Positions 18,500-25,923 of a DNA stretch of 64,000 nt are shown here, piece after piece. The translations under genes were made by a program, and so were the position numbers. The notes under the pieces are model-generated. The model was not told the origin of the DNA, searched no databases, and saw only the letters and a list, made by a program, of their open reading frames with translations. Source of the DNA: Clostridiaceae bacterium (lineage in GTDB: Bacteria > Bacillota > Clostridia > Oscillospirales > QAMX01); contig JAHAYX010000054.1 in the NCBI GenBank assembly GCA_018384365.1, forward strand, positions 83,316-147,315, given 5' to 3'. Every line of letters begins with the position of its first letter. Positions within the stretch are counted from its first letter, which is position 1.

Positions 18500-18662
18500 G
18501 ACATTCTCCGTCCTTTTGCCTGAGAGATTTCAGTAAACAATACTGTTGCACCTTCGGCACTGCGGTTAACGCAGCTTCTCCGGAGTACTATCCGCGTACA
18601 GTCCCCGACAGCTGCCTGTCACCTGAGAGTGTTACTCCTTCGGCGGTCATGGACCTTTTCCT
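18500..18662 (-). ncRNA. Tandem glycine riboswitch
   Basis: On the minus strand two consecutive glycine aptamers are readable: the first contains CCGCCGAAGGAGTAAC then CTCTCAGGTGACAG and a GGGGAC closing side; the second contains GCCGAAGGTGCAAC then CTCTCAGGCAAAAGGAC. These GCCGAAGG and CTCAGG blocks are the conserved glycine-riboswitch core. It lies in the leader of the AGCS symporter gene with a downstream terminator. Together with the promoter it accounts for the gene-free stretch 18382-18823. Confidence 0.93.
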
Positions 18663-18699
18663 GCACGCTTCACATAGCACATATCAAATTATAGTACAT

Positions 18700-18728
18700 A
18701 TTTTATACATATTTAAAATGCTTGTCAA
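18700..18728 (-). promoter_or_regulatory. Sigma-A promoter of the riboswitch/symporter transcript
   Basis: Minus strand TTGACA, 17-bp spacer, TAAAAT, about 35 bp before the first aptamer. Confidence 0.8.
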
Positions 18729-18779
18729 GTGCTGCGGGAAAATAAAATACAGAAAGGTGAAATTTTATAAAAACTGTGC

Positions 18780-18817
18780 AAAAAAAGGCGCTGCATTTCG
18801 TCATACAGCGCCTTTTT
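18780..18817. terminator. Intrinsic terminator of the Gfo/Idh gene
   Basis: GGCGCTG / CAGCGCC stem with A run left and T run right, 7 bp after the stop of the minus-strand gene. Confidence 0.85.
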
Positions 18818-18823
18818 GTCTAT

Positions 18824-19963
18824 TCAAACCTCTGGAATCACGATTTCCACTTCGCGGCCCAGTTCTGCGGAGCGCGAAATGCCGTCCAGAATGGCCTGGT
18901 TGTAAAGAATCTGCCGGGAGGAAATCGGCGAGGGCGCGCCGGTCTGCACGGCATCGAGGAAAGCACGCACCTTTTCATAGAAAATGCGTCCGGCGTTGGA
19001 TTCCTTCGGCGGAATCACGGTTTCCACCTGCGCGCCGCCGACGTCGTGATAATACACGAGCGGACGATCCAGGCCGTAGCCGTTCCAGCATTCCGTGGAG
19101 GGGATCCGCAGGCCGCCCTTGGTTCCCAGGATGAGAGAGTCGCCCGTTGTATCCATGTGCATGGCCCAGGAAATGCGGAAATCACAGATGATGCCGCCTT
19201 CCAGACGGATGAACGCCGCCGCAAAATCGTCCACATTGAAGCGCGAAGCGTCGCTTTCCGGATAATACTCTGTGCTTGCGCCAAAGAAACCGGAGGTATA
19301 GCCCGTGACGGTCAGAGGCTTCGGATAACCGATGGCATTGAGCACAACATCCAGTGCATAGCAGCCGATATCGCCAAGTGCGCCGATGCCGCCGGTTTTC
19401 TTCTCAATGAAGGTGCTGCCGGGGATTCCGCGGCGCCGCCCGCCGCCCGTCTGGATATAATAAATATCGCCGAGCACACCGGAATCCACGATTTTCTTGA
19501 TCATCTGGAAATTGACCTCGTAACGAGGCTGGAAGCCGATATCCACGATCTTACCGCTCTCTTTTTCGGCGCGGCAGATTGCCAGCGCTTCGTCAAGAGT
19601 GACCGTCATGGGCTTTTCCAGCAGAACGTGCACGCCGGCTTTCAGCGCGTCGACCGTACAGACACAGTGCGTGGTGTTATACGTGCAGACACTGACGGCG
19701 TCGAGCTCTTCCTGTTCCAGCATGGACTTGTGGTCCGGATAAAAATGAACGTTTGTGATGCCATAACGCGCGGCAAACTTTTCGGCTTTCCCGGGGATCA
19801 GGTCGGCCAGCGCAACGATTTCCACGTCATCCATTTGCAGATAGCTTTCCGCATGGGATTCGGCGATCCATCCGGTTCCGATAATGCCGACTTTGAGCTT
19901 GCGGTTGTAGTTCGTTTGCGTGCATTCTTCATCGGGACGGAATTTGCTTAAAACATCAGACAT
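18824..19963 (-). CDS. Gfo/Idh/MocA family NAD(P)-dependent oxidoreductase
   Basis: A 379-residue sugar or cyclitol dehydrogenase. An N-terminal Rossmann fold carries KVGIIGTGWIAESHAES, and the family's EKPMT motif with the catalytic-site Lys follows near residue 105; the C-terminal alpha/beta domain contains GALGDIGCYALDVVL. The ATG at 19963 is preferred to a GTG three codons upstream because AGGA lies 10 nt before it. It is divergent from a sugar isomerase and a xylanase gene, with back-to-back promoters, so it probably works on a sugar released or modified by that pathway. Substrate not predictable. Confidence 0.9.
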   Translation of the reverse strand: MSDVLSKFRPDEECTQTNYNRKLKVGIIGTGWIAESHAESYLQMDDVEIVALADLIPGKAEKFAARYGITNVHFYPDHKSMLEQEELDAVSVCTYNTTHCVCTVDALKAGVHVLLEKPMTVTLDEALAICRAEKESGKIVDIGFQPRYEVNFQMIKKIVDSGVLGDIYYIQTGGGRRRGIPGSTFIEKKTGGIGALGDIGCYALDVVLNAIGYPKPLTVTGYTSGFFGASTEYYPESDASRFNVDDFAAAFIRLEGGIICDFRISWAMHMDTTGDSLILGTKGGLRIPSTECWNGYGLDRPLVYYHDVGGAQVETVIPPKESNAGRIFYEKVRAFLDAVQTGAPSPISSRQILYNQAILDGISRSAELGREVEIVIPEV

Positions 19964-20044
19964 ATGCGGCACATCCTTTCCATATCTGTTGAAAACGCAG
20001 AAGGCGATTTGCTGTGTTTTAGACGGATTTATTCCGATACGCTC

Positions 20045-20073
20045 AGACTATCATAGATGGAAACGGATGTCAA
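20045..20073 (-). promoter_or_regulatory. Promoter of the Gfo/Idh gene
   Basis: Minus strand TTGACA, 17-bp spacer, TAGTCT. Its -35 ends 3 bp from the -35 of the divergent promoter, so one regulator could control both. Confidence 0.65.
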
Positions 20074-20076
20074 CGC

Positions 20077-20105
20077 TTTACTTTTTCCGATCCTTCTCCT
20101 ATAAT
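20077..20105 (+). promoter_or_regulatory. Promoter of the isomerase-xylanase operon
   Basis: TTTACT, 17-bp spacer, TATAAT, back to back with the Gfo/Idh promoter. Confidence 0.65.
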
Positions 20106-20137
20106 GAAAACAGAATAGGTGTTGGGAGGAATGTTCT

Positions 20138-20953
20138 GTGAAAACGTTACCGGTAGCACTTCAGATTTACACGGTCCGCGACGAAGCGGAGCGGGATTTT
20201 GCCAAAACCATGCGTGCTGTGCACGAAATGGGTTATGATTATGTGGAGCCGGCCGGGCTTTATGGAATTCCGGCGCCGGAGTACCGACGGATTCTGGAGG
20301 AAAACGGTCTGAAAGCGATTTGTGCCCATGTGCCGATCGTGGAACTGATCTCCGATCTGGACCGCACACTGGCGGATTACCGGGAAATCGGCTGCGAATA
20401 CCTGGCCATCCCGTACCTGCCCGAGGAAATGCGTCCGGGAACGCCGGGATTTGCCGAAACGCTGCGCCAGATCGAGCGCATTGCCCGCGCTTCTGCGGCG
20501 CTTGGCATGCCGCTTTTGTATCACAACCACGATTTTGAATTTGTGCAGATGGAGGATGGCAGCTTCGGCCTGGATTATCTCTATCGTGTGATTCCGGCAG
20601 AACTTCTGCAGACCGAACTGGACGTTTGCTGGGTAAAGGTCGCGGGACAGGATCCGGTTTCCTATATCCGGCGCTATGCCGGCCGCAGTCCGATTGTGCA
20701 TTTGAAGGATTTTGTCGGGGAAAAGAGCGAAAATATGTACGAACTGATCGGAATGGAGAAAAAACCGTCCGCCGCGCCGCAATCCTTTGCCTTCCGGCCG
20801 GTGGGACAGGGCGTGCAGGATTTCCCGCCGATTCTGGAAGCTGCTGTGGAGGCCGCCGCACGCTATGTTGTTGTGGAACAGGACGCCTGGCAGGGTCCGT
20901 CGCTCGCGGCGGCGCGTGAAAGCCGCGAATATCTGCGTTCGCTTGGATGGTGA
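20138..20953 (+). CDS. Sugar phosphate isomerase/epimerase (TIM barrel)
   Basis: A 271-residue xylose-isomerase-like TIM-barrel enzyme. It starts with GTG, supported by GGGAGGA 7 bp upstream. Barrel strands with metal ligands are visible: DYVEPAGLYG, LLYHNHDFEF (His and Glu ligands), ELDVCWVKVAG, IVHLKDFVGE and YVVVEQDAW. Such proteins epimerise or isomerise sugars and keto-inositols and are often paired with Gfo/Idh dehydrogenases, as here. It is the first gene of a short operon with the GH10 enzyme, with a small stem-loop (20956-20981, TTTCCCTG / CAGGGAAA) between them. Confidence 0.85.
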   Translation: MKTLPVALQIYTVRDEAERDFAKTMRAVHEMGYDYVEPAGLYGIPAPEYRRILEENGLKAICAHVPIVELISDLDRTLADYREIGCEYLAIPYLPEEMRPGTPGFAETLRQIERIARASAALGMPLLYHNHDFEFVQMEDGSFGLDYLYRVIPAELLQTELDVCWVKVAGQDPVSYIRRYAGRSPIVHLKDFVGEKSENMYELIGMEKKPSAAPQSFAFRPVGQGVQDFPPILEAAVEAAARYVVVEQDAWQGPSLAAARESREYLRSLGW

Positions 20954-21013
20954 CCTTTCCCTGCGCGCGGAATCAGGGAAAACCGGACGGAAATCAGGAC
21001 GCAGGAGGTGCCC

Positions 21014-22306
21014 ATGAAAAGGACATCTGTAATCGGAATATGGATTCTGGTACTTTTGCTGCTGTTTACGTCGTGTACGGGCGAAAACGCTGGTATGCCG
21101 GAAATGTCGGACCAGGCGGCTGCTGCGCCGGAGACCGGCGGCACAGAAGATACGGGAGAGACAGAAAAACCTACACCGGATGCTGAACCGGCGCAGGCGC
21201 CATACCTGCCCGGCTGGGACGAGGAGGTGCCGTCGCTCTGTGAGACCTATGACGGGGTTTTCCGCGTCGGTGCGGCGGTGAACACTGCACAGCTCCGGGA
21301 AGGCACGGATTTTTACCGCCTCATCACCCGGCATTACAACACGTTTGTGACCGAAAATGAGATGAAGCCGATGTATTTGAATCCGTCGGAGGGAACGTTC
21401 TGTTTTGACGCTGCGGACCGCTTTGTGGAATTCGGCGAGGAGAATGACGTGCTTCTGCGCGGCCATACGCTGGTATGGCATTCTCAGGCCCCCGACTGGT
21501 GGTTCCTGGGCGAGGACGGCGGCCGCGCCGAAAGCGAGCAGCTGCTGGCCCGCCTGGAAGAGTATATTACGACCGTTGTTTCCCGCTATAAGGGCCGCAT
21601 CCATACCTGGGATGTTGTGAATGAAGCGGTTTCCGATTCAAACGGCGGGCTCCGCCGCGACAGCGAGTCCTCGCAGTATGCGTCCATTATTGGGGATCTG
21701 GATGGGGACGGCAAAGATACGGACTATATCGAAAAGGCGTTTTACTGGGCTGACGCCGCCGACCCGGACGCGCAGCTGATCCTTAACGATTATAGTCTGG
21801 AAAGCGACGTGAATAAGCTGAACGCCTTCTACAAACTGGCGAAAGAACTGCTGGAAAAGGGTGTTCCGATTGACGGCGCGGGAATTCAGGCGCATATCCA
21901 GATTGGATATCCCTCCATTGCCGTGTTTGAAATGGCAATTGAAAAACTTGCGGAACTGAAAGAGATAAGCCCGGATTTTACGGTGCAGATTACGGAACTG
22001 GATGTATCTATTTTTGACTGGGGAGACCAGAGCACCGAAAAGGAACTGACTCCGGAGCTGCAGACAAAGCTGGCGGAGCGCTATGCCGATCTGTTTGAGA
22101 TGTTCCGGCGTCAGGCAGAGAAGGGAAATCTCGACATGGTGGTGACCTGGGGCGTGTATGACGGCCGGAGCTGGCTGGATAACTACCCCGTATCGGGGCG
22201 GACGAATGCACCGCTGCTTTTCGACCGTCAGATGTATACAAAACCGGCCTTCTGGGGCGTGATCGACCGGGCTTTGATCCCGGACGCCGTGGCAGAAATG
22301 CCATGA
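21014..22306 (+). CDS. Endo-1,4-beta-xylanase, GH10, lipoprotein
   Basis: A 430-residue secreted glycoside hydrolase family 10 enzyme that cuts internal beta-1,4-xylan bonds. The ATG at 21014 follows GCAGGAGG; a GTG two codons earlier lies inside that site. A lipoprotein signal (WILVLLLLFTSC, Cys near 21) and a Pro/Glu/Thr-rich linker anchor it outside the cell. The catalytic acid/base is Glu204 (WDVVNEAVSD) and the nucleophile Glu328 (QITELDVSIFD); the RGHTLVWHSQAP substrate motif is intact. No carbohydrate-binding module is present. It may degrade xylan for uptake of products handled by the adjoining isomerase and dehydrogenase. Confidence 0.95.
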   Translation: MKRTSVIGIWILVLLLLFTSCTGENAGMPEMSDQAAAAPETGGTEDTGETEKPTPDAEPAQAPYLPGWDEEVPSLCETYDGVFRVGAAVNTAQLREGTDFYRLITRHYNTFVTENEMKPMYLNPSEGTFCFDAADRFVEFGEENDVLLRGHTLVWHSQAPDWWFLGEDGGRAESEQLLARLEEYITTVVSRYKGRIHTWDVVNEAVSDSNGGLRRDSESSQYASIIGDLDGDGKDTDYIEKAFYWADAADPDAQLILNDYSLESDVNKLNAFYKLAKELLEKGVPIDGAGIQAHIQIGYPSIAVFEMAIEKLAELKEISPDFTVQITELDVSIFDWGDQSTEKELTPELQTKLAERYADLFEMFRRQAEKGNLDMVVTWGVYDGRSWLDNYPVSGRTNAPLLFDRQMYTKPAFWGVIDRALIPDAVAEMP

Positions 22307-22326
22307 CAAGGCAAATAAAACGAAAA

Positions 22327-22363
22327 GGCTTCCGCCGGAATCATTTCGGCGGAAGCCTTTTTT
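22327..22363. terminator. Bidirectional intrinsic terminator
   Basis: GGCTTCCGCCG / CGGCGGAAGCC stem (11 bp) with T6 to the right and an A run to the left, between the convergent xylanase and CDF genes. Confidence 0.9.
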
Positions 22364-22367
22364 AAAC

Positions 22368-23537
22368 TTACATCACATAGGACTTATCAACCTGGATGAC
22401 CGTGAAGTAATTCGGATATTTCTCCTGAATTTTCTTCGTGATGAGGTCGATAGCCTCCTGATCCGTGAGCTGGACGTCCATGGGCACGACGACGTCAAAA
22501 ATCAGGTTCGTGTGGGTGCGGCCGGTTACCATCCGGAAATCGTGAACGGTCAGCTTCGGATGAATGCTGTGCGCAATTTCGGCAACCTCACTCCGCAGCT
22601 GTGTGATGGCCTCGTTGTTTGTCTCGATCGGGTCCATATGTATCGTGGCATCACAGCCCAATTTGCTGCGCAGTTCCCGTTCGATCAGGTCGATTTTGTC
22701 ATGCAGGGCAAAGATATCGCCATTTCCGTTGACTTCTCCGTGCAGGGAAACCATAATGCGGCCGGGACCGTAATCGTGAACGATCAGGTCGTGCATACCG
22801 ACGATTTCCTCGTGAGACATGACGATGTCGTGCACCTGCTTGACAAAGTCCGGATCCGGGGGATTGCCGAGCAGGGGACTGAGCGTTTCGCGCGCGGCGC
22901 TGTATCCGGCAAACAGGATGAAGCAGGCCACCGCAACGCCGCACCAGCCGTCGATGTTGATGCCGGTGAAGCGCATGATGAGAATGGCAATCAGGACAAA
23001 TGTGGTTGCAATTGCATCGCTCAGGCTGTCTGTTGCCGTGGCACGCATTGCCGCGGAATCAATCCGCCTGGAAATACGGCGATTATAGAAGCTCATATAA
23101 AGCTTGACGCAGATGGAAACAACCAGAATGAGGATGGAGAGCAGACTGGTATCGATATCGTCGGGGTGCAGGATCTTTTCAATGGAGCTTTTGCCGAGCT
23201 CGAAGCCCATCAGGATGATGGCGGCCGAAACGATAAAGCCGGAGATATATTCAATCCGTCCGTGGCCGAAGGGATGGTCTGCATCCGGCTTCATGCCGGC
23301 AAATTTGAAGCCGATCAGCGTGATGAGCGAGGAACCGGCATCGGAAAGGTTGTTGAACGCATCGCTCATGATGGCGATGGAACCGCACTGCAGGCCGGCC
23401 AGATATTTTCCGAGGAAAAGCAGGATATTCAAGCAGATCCCCACAATGCTGGCCAGTATGCCGTAAGACCGGCGGACCTTTTGATCGCCGACGTTCGCGT
23501 AGTCTTTAATAAATAGTCGGGAAAGCAACGTAATCAT
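22368..23537 (-). CDS. Cation diffusion facilitator (CDF) metal exporter
   Basis: A 389-residue CDF antiporter that removes divalent metal from the cytoplasm in exchange for protons. Six membrane helices occupy roughly residues 25-225, followed by a cytoplasmic metal-sensing domain and a C-terminal extension. TM2 carries SDAFNNLSDA, an NxxxD site (Asn62, Asp66) in place of the HxxxD or DxxxD of well-studied zinc exporters, and TM5 carries DSLSD; DHPFGHGRIEY is the conserved loop. This suggests a metal other than zinc, such as Mn, Fe, Co or Ni, but that is inference. AGAGG precedes the ATG; a terminator follows. Confidence 0.92.
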   Translation of the reverse strand: MITLLSRLFIKDYANVGDQKVRRSYGILASIVGICLNILLFLGKYLAGLQCGSIAIMSDAFNNLSDAGSSLITLIGFKFAGMKPDADHPFGHGRIEYISGFIVSAAIILMGFELGKSSIEKILHPDDIDTSLLSILILVVSICVKLYMSFYNRRISRRIDSAAMRATATDSLSDAIATTFVLIAILIMRFTGINIDGWCGVAVACFILFAGYSAARETLSPLLGNPPDPDFVKQVHDIVMSHEEIVGMHDLIVHDYGPGRIMVSLHGEVNGNGDIFALHDKIDLIERELRSKLGCDATIHMDPIETNNEAITQLRSEVAEIAHSIHPKLTVHDFRMVTGRTHTNLIFDVVVPMDVQLTDQEAIDLITKKIQEKYPNYFTVIQVDKSYVM

Positions 23538-23591
23538 AACAAAAAACCTCTATTCATTCTGATTCATTCATTGCGGCATTGGATTCTCTCC

Positions 23592-23620
23592 ATCATACTA
23601 TAAACTGTAAGAACCGTCAA
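23592..23620 (-). promoter_or_regulatory. Sigma-A promoter of the CDF gene
   Basis: Minus strand TTGACG, 17-bp spacer, TATGAT. Confidence 0.75.
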
Positions 23621-23682
23621 TAGTTTTCCATGTGATTTTGAAAACAGGAACGGCGGCAGGAAGAGTGGAAGAGAAAGGAAAG

Positions 23683-23715
23683 AAAAACGCCTGCCGGAAT
23701 AGCACCGGCAGACGC
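23683..23715 (-). terminator. Intrinsic terminator of the DUF1015-DUF2441 operon
   Basis: Minus strand CGTCTGCCGG / CCGGCAGGCG stem followed by five T, just after the stop of the gene at 23742. Confidence 0.8.
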
Positions 23716-23741
23716 TGCTGCGCAGGGAAAAGAAAGGGGAC

Positions 23742-24311
23742 TCAGATGTTTTCCCGGATTTCTTCGACGATTTCCAGAACCTCGATGTCACCGGCTGCAA
23801 GCGTTTCCCAGATCGGCGGCTCCCCGTCCACATTCGGCAGGTTTTGCCAATAATGATCTGCCATGGCACGGTTTTCCGCTTTGTTCAAGGAAGGGGAAAA
23901 GCAATTGTTGGCGTCCCCCACGAAGATACTGCCGCGCACCTTCAGCTTGACAATATGATAGGTGGGCCGCTTCCAGTCCACAAAGAGCTGGCTCCACAGT
24001 TTGGAGTCGGAGAGCAGCTGCGATACGTACAGGCAGGAGAGTCGGGAAGGATAGTCCGGGTATTTTTCGCGTCTGACTTCCTCAAGCGCCAGTTCGCGCA
24101 GCGCAACAGCCGTGTGGTGTTCCAGCGCTGCGGCGTCAAAACGCTCCGGGTGCGCATAAATTTCTTCCACGATCGGCCTTTTTTCCATGACACGGCGCCA
24201 GACACCGTTGTGATGCGTTTCGTCAAAGAAAATGTGCTGGCCGATATGCATAGGCCGGTCGGTCACAACATGATAAGCCGTGAATTCCGGCGGTGTGCAG
24301 TTCTGATGCAT
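23742..24311 (-). CDS. DUF2441-like protein of unknown function
   Basis: A 189-residue soluble protein. Its N-terminal half (AYHVVTDRPMHIGQHIFFDE) matches my memory of the DUF2441 family; the His/Tyr-containing opening strand is reminiscent of ADP-ribosyltransferase-like folds, but this is only a weak resemblance. The middle (LEEVRREKYPDYPSRLSCLYVS) and a later VRGSIFVGDAN segment are also family-like. No membrane segments or signal peptide. A GAGAGAGGA site precedes the ATG, 16 bp after the DUF1015 gene, so it is the second gene of that operon. No function should be assumed. Confidence 0.6.
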   Translation of the reverse strand: MHQNCTPPEFTAYHVVTDRPMHIGQHIFFDETHHNGVWRRVMEKRPIVEEIYAHPERFDAAALEHHTAVALRELALEEVRREKYPDYPSRLSCLYVSQLLSDSKLWSQLFVDWKRPTYHIVKLKVRGSIFVGDANNCFSPSLNKAENRAMADHYWQNLPNVDGEPPIWETLAAGDIEVLEIVEEIRENI

Positions 24312-24327
24312 AAAAGAGAGTCCTCTC

Positions 24328-25596
24328 TCAATACTGAAAATGATTAAAAAGCAGACCTGTCAGAATTTTCGGGTAAAAATAAGTGGATTTCTGCGGCATT
24401 TTGTCACCCGCCAGCGCAACGTCCTTGATCTGACGCACGCGCGTGGGGTTGATGATAAACGCGGCCTGTGCGCGGCCCGCGTCCACTTCAGCAATCGCCT
24501 CCGCCGCGTCACGCGTATAGCGCAGATTTTCTCCACGCGCCATATTTTCGCGGTCGATGCCGAAGCACGGTTCGAGGATCAGGCTGTGCAGGATGGCAAC
24601 GTCCAGCCCGCAGTAAGCGGCGGAACGGTCCGGCGCGGCGGCAGACATTGCCGCAGGATCGGTCAGCGTCAGGAGCCAGGCTTTGCTGCCTGCATAAAAG
24701 ACAAAAGCGGGCGCTTCCGCCTGCGCAAGCAGGGCATTCATTTCCTCCGTCCGGATTTCACGCGCGGCAAACGTCCCGGCCAGCGCAGCAAGTGTCTTTT
24801 TGGCGCTGAAATCGGAAAGTCCGAACAAAATACGGTGCGTCGGCAGGACGACAAGGCCCGGCTGGTCGATATCGACCAGCATCATCATCACGCAGTCTGC
24901 ATTGCCTGCATCCCCTTTTGTCTCGCGCAGGTAATTGCGGTAATTGATCGCGGTTTCATAGCGGTGATGTCCGTCTGCGATGAAGAGCTGATGCCCGGCA
25001 AAGGCATCAGTCAGGGCTGAACACTGTGCCTCGTCGCTTTCGATCCACAGACGGTGGGTCACGCCGTCGGCATAGGTGAATGCAATATCGGGGCGGCGCG
25101 CAGCCATGCGGTCGATTTTCGGCGTAATGGTGTGCTCGTCGTCGATATACATGGAATACACCTGGCTGAAGTTGCAGCCGGTGGCAACCATCAGGTCAAA
25201 ACGGTCCTTTTTTGCTTTGGAAAGCGTTTCTTCATGCGGCAGTACAATTCCTTTGGAAAACTCCTCCAGTACAACGCGCGCAATGACGCCGCGCAGGGAA
25301 TAGGTTCGGCCACCGACGGAGAATTCCTCCTCGTAGACATAGAAAGCGTCGCGGTCGCGGATTTCCAAAACGCCCTCGTCCAGCCATTTCTTCAATGTGG
25401 CGGCGGCATTGGCATACCGCGCCGCGCCTTCGCCCGGCGCCAGCTCCAGACGGATTGCGTTGTGCGGTTCCTCCTGATAGAGCCGTGCCTGCTCGGCAGG
25501 CGGGATGATATCATACGGCGGGCAGCAGAGCTTTGCCAGCTCCGCCGGACGGTTTTCATGAAACATCATTGCGCGAAACGGTCTTACTTCGGCCAT
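24328..25596 (-). CDS. DUF1015 family protein
   Basis: A 422-residue soluble protein recognised by PFRAMMFHENRPAEL, CCPPYDIIPPAEQ and the central IADGHHRYETAINYR motif, which together define the DUF1015 family found in Clostridia and Archaea. The His-rich ADGHHRYE segment could be a nucleotide- or metal-binding site. Family members often lie near serine-biosynthesis genes, but none is visible here. The start has GAGGTG 6 bp upstream. It leads a two-gene operon with the DUF2441-like gene and is divergent from a small YtxH-like gene. Function unproven. Confidence 0.85.
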   Translation of the reverse strand: MAEVRPFRAMMFHENRPAELAKLCCPPYDIIPPAEQARLYQEEPHNAIRLELAPGEGAARYANAAATLKKWLDEGVLEIRDRDAFYVYEEEFSVGGRTYSLRGVIARVVLEEFSKGIVLPHEETLSKAKKDRFDLMVATGCNFSQVYSMYIDDEHTITPKIDRMAARRPDIAFTYADGVTHRLWIESDEAQCSALTDAFAGHQLFIADGHHRYETAINYRNYLRETKGDAGNADCVMMMLVDIDQPGLVVLPTHRILFGLSDFSAKKTLAALAGTFAAREIRTEEMNALLAQAEAPAFVFYAGSKAWLLTLTDPAAMSAAAPDRSAAYCGLDVAILHSLILEPCFGIDRENMARGENLRYTRDAAEAIAEVDAGRAQAAFIINPTRVRQIKDVALAGDKMPQKSTYFYPKILTGLLFNHFQY

Positions 25597-25732
25597 ACAT
25601 TCACCTCAAAAAAATTTTGGTTTATTTTGAAAATTCCAAGGCACAGAATCCCCGGATATACAGGAACTGGCGTGATAAACTTCCCGCATTGGGAAATACT
25701 AATGGCGTCCCAAAAATGCGGAGGTGCGAAGA

Positions 25733-25900
25733 ATGAATAATTTTGTAAAAGGCGCCGCGGCTGGCCTTCTGGTCGGTTCGGCGGTCGCAATGATAGCGAT
25801 ACCGATGACACACAAGCAAAGCCCCAGAAAGCGCGTCAGCCGCGCATTGAAATCGATGGGTGACCTCGTCGAGGATATCGGTGGGGTTTTCCGGGGCTGA
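25733..25900 (+). CDS. Small YtxH-like membrane protein
   Basis: A 55-residue protein: MNNFVKGAAAGLLVGSAVAM begins a single N-terminal membrane helix (about residues 7-24), followed by a basic segment (KQSPRKRVSRALK) and an acidic end (DLVEDIGGVF). This resembles the YtxH/general-stress small membrane proteins of Bacillota. The ATG has GGAGGTG 7 bp upstream and a compact terminator follows directly, which strongly supports a real gene despite its size. Similar small proteins are linked to stress or sporulation; the role here is unknown. Confidence 0.75.
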   Translation: MNNFVKGAAAGLLVGSAVAMIAIPMTHKQSPRKRVSRALKSMGDLVEDIGGVFRG

Positions 25901-25923
25901 GGCAGGAGAGATCCTGCCTTTAC
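25901..25923 (+). terminator. Short intrinsic terminator of the YtxH-like gene
   Basis: GGCAGGA / TCCTGCC stem with GAGA loop followed by TTT, overlapping the stop codon of convergent mtaB. Confidence 0.7.
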
